Of a DNA stretch of 64,000 nt, positions 43,303 through 52,596 are shown piece by piece (positions within the stretch are counted from its first letter, which is position 1; each line of letters begins with the position of its first letter). The translations under genes and the position numbers were made by a program. The notes beneath the pieces are model-generated. The model saw nothing but the letters and a program-made list of their open reading frames with translations. It did no database searches and was not told the origin of the DNA. Origin of the DNA: Brachybacterium paraconglomeratum (GTDB lineage: Bacteria; Actinomycetota; Actinomycetes; Actinomycetales; Dermabacteraceae). The stretch covers positions 62,001 to 126,000 of the forward strand of contig NZ_ML133852.1 in NCBI RefSeq assembly GCF_003994255.1, given 5' to 3'.

Positions 43303-44321
43303 CTCGTCCCCCAGTGCTCGACGTGGCTGGCCCCGAGCGTGGACTCCGCACGGATCAGGGTGGTCGGCACCACGACGCGCTGCGGCGCGCTGCGATCCCC
43401 GGCGGTGCGCCGGGAGATCAGTTCGATGGCGCGTCGGGCGATCTCGGGCAGGTCGAGGTCGACCGTGGTCAGCGAGGGGGTGGAGAACCGCCCGTCGTCG
43501 ATGTTGCCATAGCCGGTCAGAGCGACCTGGGCCGGGACCTCGAGCTGCCTGTCATGCAGCAGCGACAGCGCGCCGATCGCGAGCTCGTCATCGGCGCAGA
43601 CCAGTGCCCGGGCCCAGGGATGCCGCTCGAGGGCGAGCGCTGCCAGCGTGCGACCTGCCGCTCGATCGGCGGCGTGGGTGGAGCGAGATCCGGGGCGGAG
43701 CACGGGCGCGTCGGGGAAGGAGTGGATGAGCTCGCCGAGGAAGGCGTCGGGCAGCTCCGCCTCGCGGCCCAGCAGCACCACGTCATGATGGTGGATCCGC
43801 TGCAGGTGCCGGGTGAGGGCTGATGCTGCGCCCGCATCATCGCTGTCGATCGAATCCAGCACAGCGGGACCCTCAGGACCCGACGTCGGGCACAGGCCGA
43901 CGACCGGACGCTCCGGGGTGAACGCCGGGGGCTCGCAGCCTCGGGGCAGCGGACCGATGTGGACCACCGCGTCGAAGAGGGCACCCCGGGAGGCGAACGT
44001 CTGCGCGATGCGCTCGGCCCGCCCGCGTGAGGGCTTGATCGAGACGCGCAGTCCCTCCCGCTCGGCCTCGATGACCAATGCCTGGGCCAGGCGCGCCGTG
44101 ATCGGTGCCTTGAGATCCACCAGGGACAGGCCGATCAGCCCGGTGCGGCCGGTGCGGAGGGAGCGCGCATGCGCATTGGGCGTCCAGCCGAGCTCCTCGA
44201 TCGCCCGGCGAACCCGTTCGCGGACCGCATCGCTGATGCTCGGATGGTGGTTCACGACGCGGGAGACGGTCTTCGTCGACACGCCTGCTCGAGCCGCGAC
44301 CTCCTTCATCGTGGGCGCCAT
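43299..44321 (-). CDS. LacI family transcriptional regulator (first gene of tandem pair)
   Basis: A 340-residue repressor. HTH: PTMKEVAARAGVSTKTVSRV VNHHPSISD, hinge GWTPNAHARSLRTGRTGLIG. The sensor domain includes VLDSIDSDDAGAASALTRHL and ends YGNIDDGRFSTPSLTTVDLD, the usual LacI pattern. The two tandem regulators share little beyond family motifs, so this is not a recent duplication. AAGGAGGACC precedes ATG 44321, a strong ribosome site. Divergent from the CMD-domain gene across 138 bases. Confidence 0.93.
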   Translation of the reverse strand: MAPTMKEVAARAGVSTKTVSRVVNHHPSISDAVRERVRRAIEELGWTPNAHARSLRTGRTGLIGLSLVDLKAPITARLAQALVIEAEREGLRVSIKPSRGRAERIAQTFASRGALFDAVVHIGPLPRGCEPPAFTPERPVVGLCPTSGPEGPAVLDSIDSDDAGAASALTRHLQRIHHHDVVLLGREAELPDAFLGELIHSFPDAPVLRPGSRSTHAADRAAGRTLAALALERHPWARALVCADDELAIGALSLLHDRQLEVPAQVALTGYGNIDDGRFSTPSLTTVDLDLPEIARRAIELISRRTAGDRSAPQRVVVPTTLIRAESTLGASHVEHWGTR

Positions 44322-44459
44322 GGTCCTCCTTGATCGCCGTGCACATGGCGCACGAGCTCATGGCGAGGATACCGCGCGACCTCAGCATTCGAGGAGGCGT
44401 GACTGCTTCCACACGACTCTAACCCTTAGGAATGCTTGGGTAGCGCATAAGAGGAGCGC

Positions 44460-45641
44460 ATGTCCGATGTGCAGCAGTCCTTCGACGCCCACCAGATCCT
44501 CGACGCGGTCCTCACCGGAGCCCCCGAGGCGAGCGGGGCGCTCGCGACCGTGCGCCCGGAGGTCCTCGCTCAGACCCGCAGCGCCTATGACGCGCTCTAC
44601 CGCGCACCGCAGGCGCTCCCCGCTCGTGTGCTGCACGCGCTGGCCGCAGTGACCGCGGACTGGCAGGGCAGCGGCGTGCTCGCGGACTGGCACCGGGCGC
44701 AGGGCGCCTCCCCGGAGCTGACCGCCGCCGATCCGCTCTCCAGCGATCCCGCGCTCGCCGCGCTGCGCGATCAGGTGGATCTGCTCTCGATCTCTCCGGC
44801 ACTCGCCACTCTCGCCGACCAGCAGCAGCTCACGGCCGTCGGCCACGATTCCCGCACCGTGGTGCTGATCAGCCAGCTGGTCGCCTTCGAGAGCTACCTC
44901 CAGCGGCTGGTCGCCGGCCTCGCCGCCCTGCACGGACTCGACCTGCCATCCGCCGACGCCCCGACCCGCACCCCGCGCTCTCGTGGCCGTGTCGCCGCGC
45001 ACGGCGGCGCCACTCCCACCGGACGCACCCGCCCTGCGGCGTTCACCCGTGACCAGCTCCAGTGGGAGCCGTGGATCCCCGTCCCCTCCGAGGACGAGCT
45101 CACCGAGGAGCAGCGCGCCTCCTTCGCCTCCAAGGCCAGCACCAACAGCGTCTACTTCCGGATGCTCTCGCTGACCCCCGGCGTCACCCGCGCCCGCAGC
45201 GAGCTCGACAACGCCATCTTCCTGCCCCGCGACGGCATGCCGAAGGCCGAGCGCGAGCTCGCCGCCGCCGTGACCAGCAAGGTCAACGACTGCATCTACT
45301 GCGCCTCCGTGCACGCGCGCAAGGCCGCGGGCTTCTCCAAGCGCGAGGAGGAGGTCGATGCGCTGCTGGCCGCACAGCTGGAGCGCAACGCGGACTGGAT
45401 CTCCGCCGACCTCGCACCCCTGGCCGAGGGCCAGGACGAGCGCTGGAGCGCGATCGTCACCGCCGCCGCCGAGCTCTCGCGTCCCCGCCCCGCCCTCGGC
45501 GCGGCGCATCTCGAGGCTCTGCGCGCCCAGGGCCTCGATGACCACGAGATCACCGACCTGCTCACCGCCTCGGCCTTCTTCGCCTGGGCCAACCGCCTGA
45601 TGCTCAGCCTCGGCGACCCGTCGCTGCCCGACGCCGCCTGA
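44460..45641 (+). CDS. Fused CMD-domain / alkylhydroperoxidase-like protein
   Basis: A 393-residue protein made of two carboxymuconolactone-decarboxylase-type halves. The N-terminal half (about 1-190, with SRTVVLISQLVAFESYLQRL) lacks a CxxC. The C-terminal half (about 215-393) has the redox motif NDCIYCASVHARKAAGFSKR, with the CxxC and downstream His of AhpD-like peroxidases. The halves resemble the separate Avi_7170-type CMD and Avi_7169-type alkylhydroperoxidase families, here fused into one chain. GAGGAG precedes ATG 44460. First gene of a run with siderophore-type and Opp-type ABC importers, so it may handle peroxide or a redox step linked to the imported compound. Confidence 0.85.
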   Translation: MSDVQQSFDAHQILDAVLTGAPEASGALATVRPEVLAQTRSAYDALYRAPQALPARVLHALAAVTADWQGSGVLADWHRAQGASPELTAADPLSSDPALAALRDQVDLLSISPALATLADQQQLTAVGHDSRTVVLISQLVAFESYLQRLVAGLAALHGLDLPSADAPTRTPRSRGRVAAHGGATPTGRTRPAAFTRDQLQWEPWIPVPSEDELTEEQRASFASKASTNSVYFRMLSLTPGVTRARSELDNAIFLPRDGMPKAERELAAAVTSKVNDCIYCASVHARKAAGFSKREEEVDALLAAQLERNADWISADLAPLAEGQDERWSAIVTAAAELSRPRPALGAAHLEALRAQGLDDHEITDLLTASAFFAWANRLMLSLGDPSLPDAA

Positions 45642-45660
45642 CCGACCCGAACGAGGAACC

Positions 45661-46743
45661 ATGACCCACGCCAGTTCCCGCCCTCGCCCCACCCGGCGCA
45701 CCCTGCTCGGCACCGCGCTGGCCGCCCTTCCCGTCCTGGGCCTCGCCGCGTGCGGCGAGGTGACCGTCGAGGGCGAGGCGGCCGGCACCGAGGAGCTCAC
45801 CCTCACCGACGACCAGGGCCGCGAGGTGACCCTGCCCGGGCCCGCGCAGACCGCCGTGGTCGTCAACAGCTACTCCAACGAGTTCGTGCGCGCGATCGGC
45901 GCCGGCGACCGCGTCATCGGCGTGGACCGCGCCTCCCTGGACCGCCTGCCCTACCTCGAGCTGAGCGAGGAGCAGGTGATCGCCGAGGGGCTGGACCAGC
46001 TGAACTACGAGGCCATCGCCGAGCTCGCCCCGGACGTCGTGATCCTGCCGCGCAACGCCGTGTGGCAGGAGGCGCTCGAGCAGCTCTCTGCCTTCGACAT
46101 CCCCGTCGTGATCGCCACCGCCTGGGACACCGAGGTGGTCGACGAGACCCTCACCCTGCTCGGGCAGGTCTTCGGCGTCGAGGACGGCGCGCAGAGCGTG
46201 CTCGACCTCCGCGCCGAGATCGACGCCCTGCTCCAAGAGTGGCTGGCCGAGGTCGAGCCCGTCACGGTGTACTTCGAGACGGTCGAGCCCTACCTCACCA
46301 CCCTGCCCGGCTCCGGCTTCCACGCCATGATCGAGGCCGCCGGGGGACGCAACATCTTCGACGACGCTTCCGGGGGAGACGCCCAGGAGGAGCTGACCGT
46401 CGACCCCTCCGAGGTGGTGCTGCGCGATCCGCAGTTCGTGATGCACGAGTTCGAGCCCTCCGCCGAGCCCGTCGACCGCTTCGCAGCGCTGCGCGAGGAT
46501 CTCGACGGCCGCCCCGGCTGGAGCGGCCTGAACGCCGTGGCCGAGGGGCGGGTCGCGATCGCCAACGGGTGGGCCACCAGCGCGCTGGGCAAGTCGATCG
46601 GTGCCGTCTACCTCGCCTCCTGGCTCCACCCCGAGCAGATGGAGGGCGTGGATCCCGACGAGTACCTCGAGCGCTGGGTGAGCGAGTTCCAGGACACCGA
46701 GCTGTCCGCTCCGGCCGACTACGTGCAGGGGCCGCAGGCATGA
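45661..46743 (+). CDS. Siderophore-type ABC transporter binding lipoprotein (FecB/FepB class)
   Basis: A 360-residue binding protein. The signal peptide ALAALPVLGLAACGE ends in lipobox LAAC, cysteine at about residue 31; it also has a basic TRRTLLG start. The mature domain is PF01497-like: TDDQGREVTLPGPAQTAVVV, YEAIAELAPDVVILPRNAVW, IPVVIATAWDTEVVDETLTL LGQVFGV and the C-terminal GRVAIANGWATSALGKSIGA. This class binds ferric siderophores, cobalamin or heme. GAGGAACC precedes ATG 45661, and the permease gene overlaps its stop. Confidence 0.9.
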   Translation: MTHASSRPRPTRRTLLGTALAALPVLGLAACGEVTVEGEAAGTEELTLTDDQGREVTLPGPAQTAVVVNSYSNEFVRAIGAGDRVIGVDRASLDRLPYLELSEEQVIAEGLDQLNYEAIAELAPDVVILPRNAVWQEALEQLSAFDIPVVIATAWDTEVVDETLTLLGQVFGVEDGAQSVLDLRAEIDALLQEWLAEVEPVTVYFETVEPYLTTLPGSGFHAMIEAAGGRNIFDDASGGDAQEELTVDPSEVVLRDPQFVMHEFEPSAEPVDRFAALREDLDGRPGWSGLNAVAEGRVAIANGWATSALGKSIGAVYLASWLHPEQMEGVDPDEYLERWVSEFQDTELSAPADYVQGPQA

Positions 46744-47840
46744 CCGCGACCCTCCAGAAGCAGCCCGCCCCCGCGCCCGCCCCGTCCCCGGAGCCGAGCG
46801 ATCCCAGCCGCGGCCGCGAGCTGCGCAAGTCCCTCGTCCTCGCCGCCGGCGCGGTCGTCTCCGTGATCGCCCTGATCGCCGCGGTCACCATCGGCACCGC
46901 CGGTGTGGGCTTCGACGATGTGCTCCGCTCGCTCCAGGTGAGCATCTTCGGCGGCACCATCAGTGCCGACTTCGCCTCCTCCTATGCGGTGATCACCCAG
47001 CTGCGCCTGCCGCGCGTGCTGCTCGCCTTCGCCGCCGGCGCCGCGCTGTCGGTCTCCGGCGTGCTCATGCAGGGACTGCTGCGCAACCCGCTGGTCAGCC
47101 CCTTCACCCTCGGCGTCTCGCCCGCCGCGGCCTTCGGGGCGGCGCTGGTGATCACCCTGGCCGGCACCAACCAGCTGCCCGCCTGGGCCACGATCGCCGG
47201 CGCGATGGTGATGGCGCTGGCCGTCTCCGCGATCGTGCTCGGCATCGCCACGGCCCGCCGCATGGCGGTGGCGACCCTGCTGCTGCTCGGCATCGCGATG
47301 ACCCAGATCTTCGAGGCGCTCACCTCGGCGCTCCAGTTCACCGCCAACGAGAACACGCTCCAGGCCATCATCCGCTGGACCTTCGGCTCCGTGAACGACG
47401 CGACCTGGTCCGACGTGATCATCGTCGGCGTGATCACCGTGATCGCGGTGCCGGTGACGCTGCTGTTCTCCAAGGACCTCAACGCGATCGCCTTCGCGGG
47501 CGACGACGCCGCCCGCAGCTTCGGCGTGAACGTGGGACCGGTGCGTATCGGACTGATCGCCCTGTCCGTCACCCTCGCCGCCGTGGTCGTCTCCTTCTGC
47601 GGGATCATCGGCTTCGTGGGACTCGTCGGCCCGCACATCGCGCGCCTCGCGATCGGGGCCGACCACCGCCACCTGCTGCCCTTCGCCGCCCTCTCGGGCG
47701 GCCTGCTGCTGCTGATCGCCGACGCCGTGGGGCGCACCGTCATCGCCCCCGCCGTCGTGCCCGTCGGCATCGTGGTCGCCTTCATCGGCGGGCCCGTGTT
47801 CATCTACCTCATCCTCACGCGAAGGAACACCCTGAAGTGA
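46740..47840 (+). CDS. FecCD-family ABC transporter permease
   Basis: A 366-residue permease with about ten transmembrane helices after a Pro-rich 25-residue cytoplasmic start. Hallmarks of FecCD/BtuC are LRLPRVLLAFAAGAALSVSG VLMQGLLRNPLVSPFTLGVS, LLLLGIAMTQIFEALTSALQ, the RWTFGSVNDATW loop and GIIGFVGLVGPHIARLAIGA. The operon holds only this one permease, so the transporter should be a homodimer as in BtuCD. ATG 46740 overlaps the binding protein stop and GTG 47837 of the ATPase overlaps its own stop. Confidence 0.93.
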   Translation: MTATLQKQPAPAPAPSPEPSDPSRGRELRKSLVLAAGAVVSVIALIAAVTIGTAGVGFDDVLRSLQVSIFGGTISADFASSYAVITQLRLPRVLLAFAAGAALSVSGVLMQGLLRNPLVSPFTLGVSPAAAFGAALVITLAGTNQLPAWATIAGAMVMALAVSAIVLGIATARRMAVATLLLLGIAMTQIFEALTSALQFTANENTLQAIIRWTFGSVNDATWSDVIIVGVITVIAVPVTLLFSKDLNAIAFAGDDAARSFGVNVGPVRIGLIALSVTLAAVVVSFCGIIGFVGLVGPHIARLAIGADHRHLLPFAALSGGLLLLIADAVGRTVIAPAVVPVGIVVAFIGGPVFIYLILTRRNTLK

Positions 47841-48691
47841 GCCTCTCCGTCCAGCACCTGTCCTTCTCCTACGGCCCGCGCAGGATCCTCGAGGACGTCA
47901 CCTTCGAGGTCGCGCCCGGAGCGTTCTGCGCGCTGCTCGGACCGAACGGCTCCGGCAAGTCCACCCTGGTCAAGGCCATCGCGGGCGTGCACCGCGCGAA
48001 GTCCGGCACCGTCACCGTCGAGGGGCGCGAGACCTCCTCCCTCGGCCGCCGCGAGCTCGCGAGAGTCGTCGGCTACGTGCCTCAGGCCGGGGACGCGCCC
48101 TTCGACCTCACCGTGCGGGAGGCCGTCATGCTCGGCCGCACCCCGCACTTCGGGATCGCCCCGCGCGCCGAGGACCGCGCGAAGGTCGAGGACGCGATCG
48201 CCCGGATGGGCCTCGGCGACCCCGCCGAGCGCTCCATGTCCGAGCTCTCCGGCGGACAGGCGCAGCGCGCCCTGATCGCCCGCGCCCTTGCCCAGGACAC
48301 CCGCGTGCTGCTCCTGGACGAGCCCACCAGCGCCCTCGACCTCCGCTACCAGATCGAGACGCTCCAGCTGGTCCGTCAGATCACCCGCGAGGAGGGAATC
48401 AGCGCGCTCATCGCGATCCACGACCTCAACCACGCCGCGCGCTACTGCGACCAGATCGTCGTGCTCCACGGCGGCCGTCTGGTCGCCGACGGCAGCCCCG
48501 CGGAGGCGCTCCGGGTCCCTGTGCTGCGCAGCGTGTACGAGGTCGACGTGGAGGTCGACGCGCGCGAGGGCGCGGTCGAGGTGCGCCCCCGGGTCGACGC
48601 GGCCGGATTCACCCGCACCGGCGCACGCCTGGTCGAGCTCGACGAGCACGGCGGGATCCGCGCCGACGCCGTCGCCGTCGTGCCCCGATGA
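47837..48691 (+). CDS. Siderophore-type ABC transporter ATP-binding protein (FecE class)
   Basis: A 284-residue ATPase. Walker A is LLGPNGSGKSTLVKAIAGV (about residue 34), the Q-loop is VGYVPQ, signature [19 protein letters not shown], Walker B LLLDEPTSALDL and H-loop IAIHDLNHAARYCD, the exact pattern of iron-chelate importers. The extra 40 residues at the C-terminus lack a known domain. Start is GTG 47837 in a GTGA overlap; the flavoprotein gene overlaps its stop in turn. Confidence 0.93.
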   Translation: MSLSVQHLSFSYGPRRILEDVTFEVAPGAFCALLGPNGSGKSTLVKAIAGVHRAKSGTVTVEGRETSSLGRRELARVVGYVPQAGDAPFDLTVREAVMLGRTPHFGIAPRAEDRAKVEDAIARMGLGDPAERSMSELSGGQAQRALIARALAQDTRVLLLDEPTSALDLRYQIETLQLVRQITREEGISALIAIHDLNHAARYCDQIVVLHGGRLVADGSPAEALRVPVLRSVYEVDVEVDAREGAVEVRPRVDAAGFTRTGARLVELDEHGGIRADAVAVVPR

Positions 48692-50583
48692 GCCCGGAGC
48701 ACTTCGACGCGGTGATCGTCGGCGGCGGCCCTCGGGGCGTCGCCACCGTGCTGCGTCTGGCCGCGCGCGTCCGCGCCGAGGGAGCCGCGCCGCTGCGCGT
48801 CGCGCTCCTCGACGCCCTCGCGATCGGTCCCGGCGCGACCTGGCGCCTCGACCAGCCGGCGGCGTACCTCAACAACACCCAGGCCGACGCGACGACCGTC
48901 CACCCCGACGACTCGACCCGCATGAGCGGCCCGCCCGCCCCGGGGCCCGATCTCGTGGACTGGGCGCGGCGGGTCCGGGCCGAGGGCGCGCACCCGGCGG
49001 GGGATTGGGTGGTGGAGGAGGCGTCGGCGCTGACCGGCGCGACCTTCCCCACCCGGCGCCTGCAGGGCGTCTACTACCGCGACCAGCTCGAGGCCGCCGC
49101 GGAGACGGGCGCCGTCGTGCTCACCGAGGTCCTCGGCCGCGCCGTCGACCTCGAGGGCATGGGCGCGGAGCGCACCGTCGTGCTCGAGGACGGTCGCCGG
49201 CTGAGCGCGCCCGCCGTCGTCCTCGCCCAGGGGATGGTGCAGGGGCGGCGGAGCCGCGAGGTGGAGGAGCTGGCGGGCTTCGCCGCACGTCACGGCCTGC
49301 GCTACGTCGAGCCCGGCATGCCGGCGGAGCGCGACTTCACGGGCCTCCCCGCGGGGCAGGACGTGCTGGTGCGCGGGCTCGGCGCGAACCTCTTCGACGT
49401 CCTCGGACAGCTGGCCGAGGAGTGGGGCGGCGAGTTCGAGCCCGTTGAGGGCGATTTGCACGGCCGTCTGCGCTATCTGCCCAGCGGCCGAGAGCCGCGT
49501 CTGCTGGTCGGCTCGCGGCGCGGTGTCCCCTACCGCTCCAAGCCCGAAGGTGGGCGCTCCGTGCGCCCCTTCGTGCCGCGCTGGGCGAGCCCGGAGTGGT
49601 TCACGGCCCTCGCCGCCCGCGGCGGCATCGACTTCGCCGACGAGGTGTGGCCGGTGCTCGGCCGCGAGTTCGCCCGCGTCTACCTCGAGGCGCTGGGCGA
49701 GCTGCGCCCGCAGGCCGTCGGCGGCGACTGGCTCGCCGGACTCGAGGCCGCTTCGACCGTCGAGGAGATCGACGCGGTGCTCGAGGCCTCGATCGGTGAG
49801 GAGGAGTGGACCTGGGCCCTCGAGGAGCTGCATCGGCCCACCCGCGGCGAGGAGGTCGGCCCGGACGGCTGGGCCCGCCTGGTGCGCCGTCTGATCCGCG
49901 ACGAGCTCGGCTCCATGTCCGATCCCTGGCGCCACCCCCGCGCCGCGGTCAACGGGGCGATGGGGGCGCTGCGGCGTGAGGTCGGTCGCCTCACCGCCCG
50001 CGGCGCCTTCACGGGCGTCTCGCTGGCCCGAGACGTGCTGGGATGGTTCGACGGCGACTCGCTCGCCCTCGCCTCGGGCCCGCCGGCGGAGCGGGTGCGC
50101 CTGGTGCTGGCGCTGCTGGAGGCAGGGGTGGTCGAGCTGCTCGGACCCGGCACCGCGGTCGAGGCCGACGAGGACGCGGGGCTCTTCCGCGCCTCCTCCG
50201 CCGTGACCGGCCGGGAGGTCTCCTCCGAGGTGCTGCTCGAGACGCGGATGTCCAAAGGGAAGGTCCCGGACACGGACGATCCGCTGCTGCGCGCCCTGCT
50301 GGACTCGGGCCGCGCCCGGATCCACACCGTGGACGGGGTGGAGACCCACTCGATGGAGGCGACCGGCGCGGAGATCGCCGAGGACGCCGAGGGCGGCCAC
50401 AACCTGGTCTCCGCCGACGGGGAGGTCGATCCGGCGGTCGTGGTGCTCGGCATCCCCGCGCAGTCCACCCAGCCGGGCTCCGCGATCGGGGCGGCCCCGG
50501 GGGTGCCCTCGCCGCTGCTCGCGGGCGCGGACGTCGCGGCGCGGCAGGTCATCGCCCGGGCACGGGTGTCGGCGCGCCTCTGA
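48688..50583 (+). CDS. FAD/NAD(P)-binding protein (PF13454-like)
   Basis: A 631-residue flavoprotein. The FAD Rossmann motif DAVIVGGGPRGVATVLRLAA is at residues 6-26, with the GPGATWRLDQPAAYLNNTQA segment typical of the FAD-NAD(P)-binding family. A second nucleotide site may lie in DVLVRGLGANLFDVLGQLAE. The C-terminal part contains DPWRHPRAAVNGAMG and ends in VVVLGIPAQSTQPGSAIG. It resembles proteins annotated as FAD/NAD(P)-binding or lysine/ornithine N-monooxygenase-like, but the reaction is unknown. ATG overlaps the ATPase stop, so it belongs to the siderophore-type operon and may reduce or modify the imported chelate. Confidence 0.85.
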   Translation: MSPEHFDAVIVGGGPRGVATVLRLAARVRAEGAAPLRVALLDALAIGPGATWRLDQPAAYLNNTQADATTVHPDDSTRMSGPPAPGPDLVDWARRVRAEGAHPAGDWVVEEASALTGATFPTRRLQGVYYRDQLEAAAETGAVVLTEVLGRAVDLEGMGAERTVVLEDGRRLSAPAVVLAQGMVQGRRSREVEELAGFAARHGLRYVEPGMPAERDFTGLPAGQDVLVRGLGANLFDVLGQLAEEWGGEFEPVEGDLHGRLRYLPSGREPRLLVGSRRGVPYRSKPEGGRSVRPFVPRWASPEWFTALAARGGIDFADEVWPVLGREFARVYLEALGELRPQAVGGDWLAGLEAASTVEEIDAVLEASIGEEEWTWALEELHRPTRGEEVGPDGWARLVRRLIRDELGSMSDPWRHPRAAVNGAMGALRREVGRLTARGAFTGVSLARDVLGWFDGDSLALASGPPAERVRLVLALLEAGVVELLGPGTAVEADEDAGLFRASSAVTGREVSSEVLLETRMSKGKVPDTDDPLLRALLDSGRARIHTVDGVETHSMEATGAEIAEDAEGGHNLVSADGEVDPAVVVLGIPAQSTQPGSAIGAAPGVPSPLLAGADVAARQVIARARVSARL

Positions 50584-50629
50584 GGACCTGTTCCGGGAGA
50601 GGGGCGTGCGCGTACGACCGCACCTAGCA

Positions 50630-50643
50630 GTGACCGAGGTCAC
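50630..50643. promoter_or_regulatory. Palindromic operator before the Opp-type operon
   Basis: GTGACC and GGTCAC form a perfect inverted repeat with a 2-base centre, 126 bases before the binding-protein start. TATAGG at 50650-50655 just downstream is a possible -10. The site is a candidate for the TetR regulator encoded at the end of the cluster. Confidence 0.45.
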
Positions 50644-50768
50644 GATCGTTATAGGACCGTGACGCCTACCAATGGAGGTTTTCGCGTCGGGCGAGGTTCA
50701 ATTCCTGCACGGATCGACGGCGATCCGGCGCTCCAACGGCGGAGCGATTCCCGAGAGGCAGGTCTTCC

Positions 50769-52589
50769 ATGTCCGAGTCTGCAGAATTCCCTCGTCCCGG
50801 CGCCTCGCGCCGCCGATTCCTCGCCGGCACCGGCGCGCTCGGCGGCGCGGCGGCCCTCGCCGCCTGCGGCGGCGCCACCGGCGGCGGAGGAGGGGGAGGA
50901 GGCGGCGGCGAGGAGCTCGTCGGCGTCGGCAACGGAGGCCAGGCCGGCACCGGCCGTGCGGGCGACGGCGCCGACCAGCTGTTCATCGCCGGCTTCCAGT
51001 GGAGCCCGCCCACCAACTTCAACACCTTCGCCGGCGCGCCGGCCTGGCCCGCCTCCGCGAACGTCGCCCAGTACATCTACGAGACGCTGCTGCGCTTCCA
51101 CATCGTCACCGGCGAGCTGCTGCCGGGACTGGCCGCCTCGCACGAGATCACCGGCAGCGAGTCGATCACGCTGACACTCCAGGAGGGCATCACCTGGCAC
51201 GACGGCAGCGAGTTCACGGCCGAGGACGTGCTGTACACCTTCGAGCTCGGCAAGATCGACCCCTCCCTGGGCGTCGCCGCCTTCTGGACCGAGGTCGACG
51301 AGATGACGGCCGACGGCAGCACGATCTCGATCGCGGTGAACAAGGAGCGCAAGAACGTCGGCGCCGTGCTGAACTCCCTGGCCACCCAGTTCATCGTCCC
51401 GAAGGCGGTGTTCGAGAAGGCCGCGCAGGAGACCGGGAACAAGATCGCCGGCTGGGAGACCACCGAGGCCATGGGTACCGGGCCCTTCACCCTCGAGCTC
51501 GCGGACCAGACCCAGATCATCCTCGCGCGCCACGAGGAGTACTGGGGCAAGGACTTCTACGGCGGCCTGCCCGCGATGACGAAGATCATCCACCCGATCT
51601 TCAAGTCCAACGAGGACGGCAACCTCAAGTTCCAGAACGGCGAGCTCGACGTGATGCAGCAGTTCGTCCCGCAGATCTGGAAGATGTGGGAGAGCGGCAA
51701 GCCGGTGGGCACCTACCTGCGCGAGAAGCCGTACTTCTCCCCGGGCTCGATGCCGATGCTGCTGATCAACACCACGAAGCCGGGCCTCGACGATCCCACT
51801 GTGCGCCGCGCACTCGCGCATGCGGTGGACTACGCCTCGATCGCGGAGACCGCCATGAGCGGCTACTCCTCCCAGGTGCTCGCCTCGCTGATCATCCCCG
51901 ACGGCGCCGAGGACCAGTGGCTGGACCGCGACAAGGCCGCCGCCGACGGCTGGACATTCGACGCCGCGAAGGCCGAGTCCCTGCTCCAGGAAGCCGGCTA
52001 CGCCAAGGGCGCCGACGGCTTCTACGCCAAGGACGGCCAGAAGCTCGGCCCCTGGAAGCTCATCACCCCGCAGGGCTGGACCGACTGGAACGCCGCCCTC
52101 GAGGTCGTCGCCAAGAACCTCCAGGCCATCGGTGTGGACGCCAGCACGAACTTCCCCCAGCAGGCGCAGACCCAGACCGCCATCCAGAACGGCGATTTCG
52201 ACATGGCCTGCTGGTACGTCGCCGGCACCGGACCTTCCACCCCGTGGCAGCGCTTCAGCGACGTGATGAGCAACGTCGAGATGGCGGCGCTCGGCCAGAC
52301 CGCCTACCGCAACTACGGCCGATGGGAGAACGGGGAGGTCAACGACCTGCTCGAGGCGGCGGCCGCCGCCTCCGACGACGCGACCAAGCTCGAGGCGCTC
52401 ACGGCGCTGGACGACATCTACCGCGCCGAGGTGCCCGCCTTCCCGCTGATGTACCGTCCCGACGAGTTCTTCGAGTTCAACGCGAGCAACTGGTCGAACT
52501 GGCCCGCCGAGGACAACGACTACGCCCCGCCGATGTTCCGCGGCGCCGGCAACGAGTGGATCTTCCAGCTGAAGAAGATCGGCGGCTGA
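50769..52589 (+). CDS. Family 5 extracellular solute-binding lipoprotein (Opp/Dpp type)
   Basis: A 606-residue receptor. ASRRRFLAGTGALGGAAALA is a Tat-type signal ending in the lipobox LAAC at about residue 33, followed by a run of glycines encoded by an imperfect GGC/GGA repeat. The mature protein shows family 5 text: YIYETLLRFHIVTGELLPGL, LTLQEGITWHDGSEFTAEDV LYTFELGK, VRRALAHAVDYASIAETAMSGY. The opening QWSPPTNFNTFAG is closer to oligosaccharide-binding members than to DppA, so peptides and short sugars are both possible cargo. GAGAGGCAGG precedes ATG 50769. Confidence 0.9.
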   Translation: MSESAEFPRPGASRRRFLAGTGALGGAAALAACGGATGGGGGGGGGGEELVGVGNGGQAGTGRAGDGADQLFIAGFQWSPPTNFNTFAGAPAWPASANVAQYIYETLLRFHIVTGELLPGLAASHEITGSESITLTLQEGITWHDGSEFTAEDVLYTFELGKIDPSLGVAAFWTEVDEMTADGSTISIAVNKERKNVGAVLNSLATQFIVPKAVFEKAAQETGNKIAGWETTEAMGTGPFTLELADQTQIILARHEEYWGKDFYGGLPAMTKIIHPIFKSNEDGNLKFQNGELDVMQQFVPQIWKMWESGKPVGTYLREKPYFSPGSMPMLLINTTKPGLDDPTVRRALAHAVDYASIAETAMSGYSSQVLASLIIPDGAEDQWLDRDKAAADGWTFDAAKAESLLQEAGYAKGADGFYAKDGQKLGPWKLITPQGWTDWNAALEVVAKNLQAIGVDASTNFPQQAQTQTAIQNGDFDMACWYVAGTGPSTPWQRFSDVMSNVEMAALGQTAYRNYGRWENGEVNDLLEAAAAASDDATKLEALTALDDIYRAEVPAFPLMYRPDEFFEFNASNWSNWPAEDNDYAPPMFRGAGNEWIFQLKKIGG

Positions 52590-52596
52590 GCGTCCC

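Noticed and set aside
44419..44450. IdeR/DtxR iron box before the siderophore-type cluster (TTAGGAATGCTTGGGTAGC)
   Set aside because: Only about 10 of 19 positions match the consensus, essentially one half-site (TTAGG). An imperfect CTAACCC/GGGTAG repeat is present but too weak to call.
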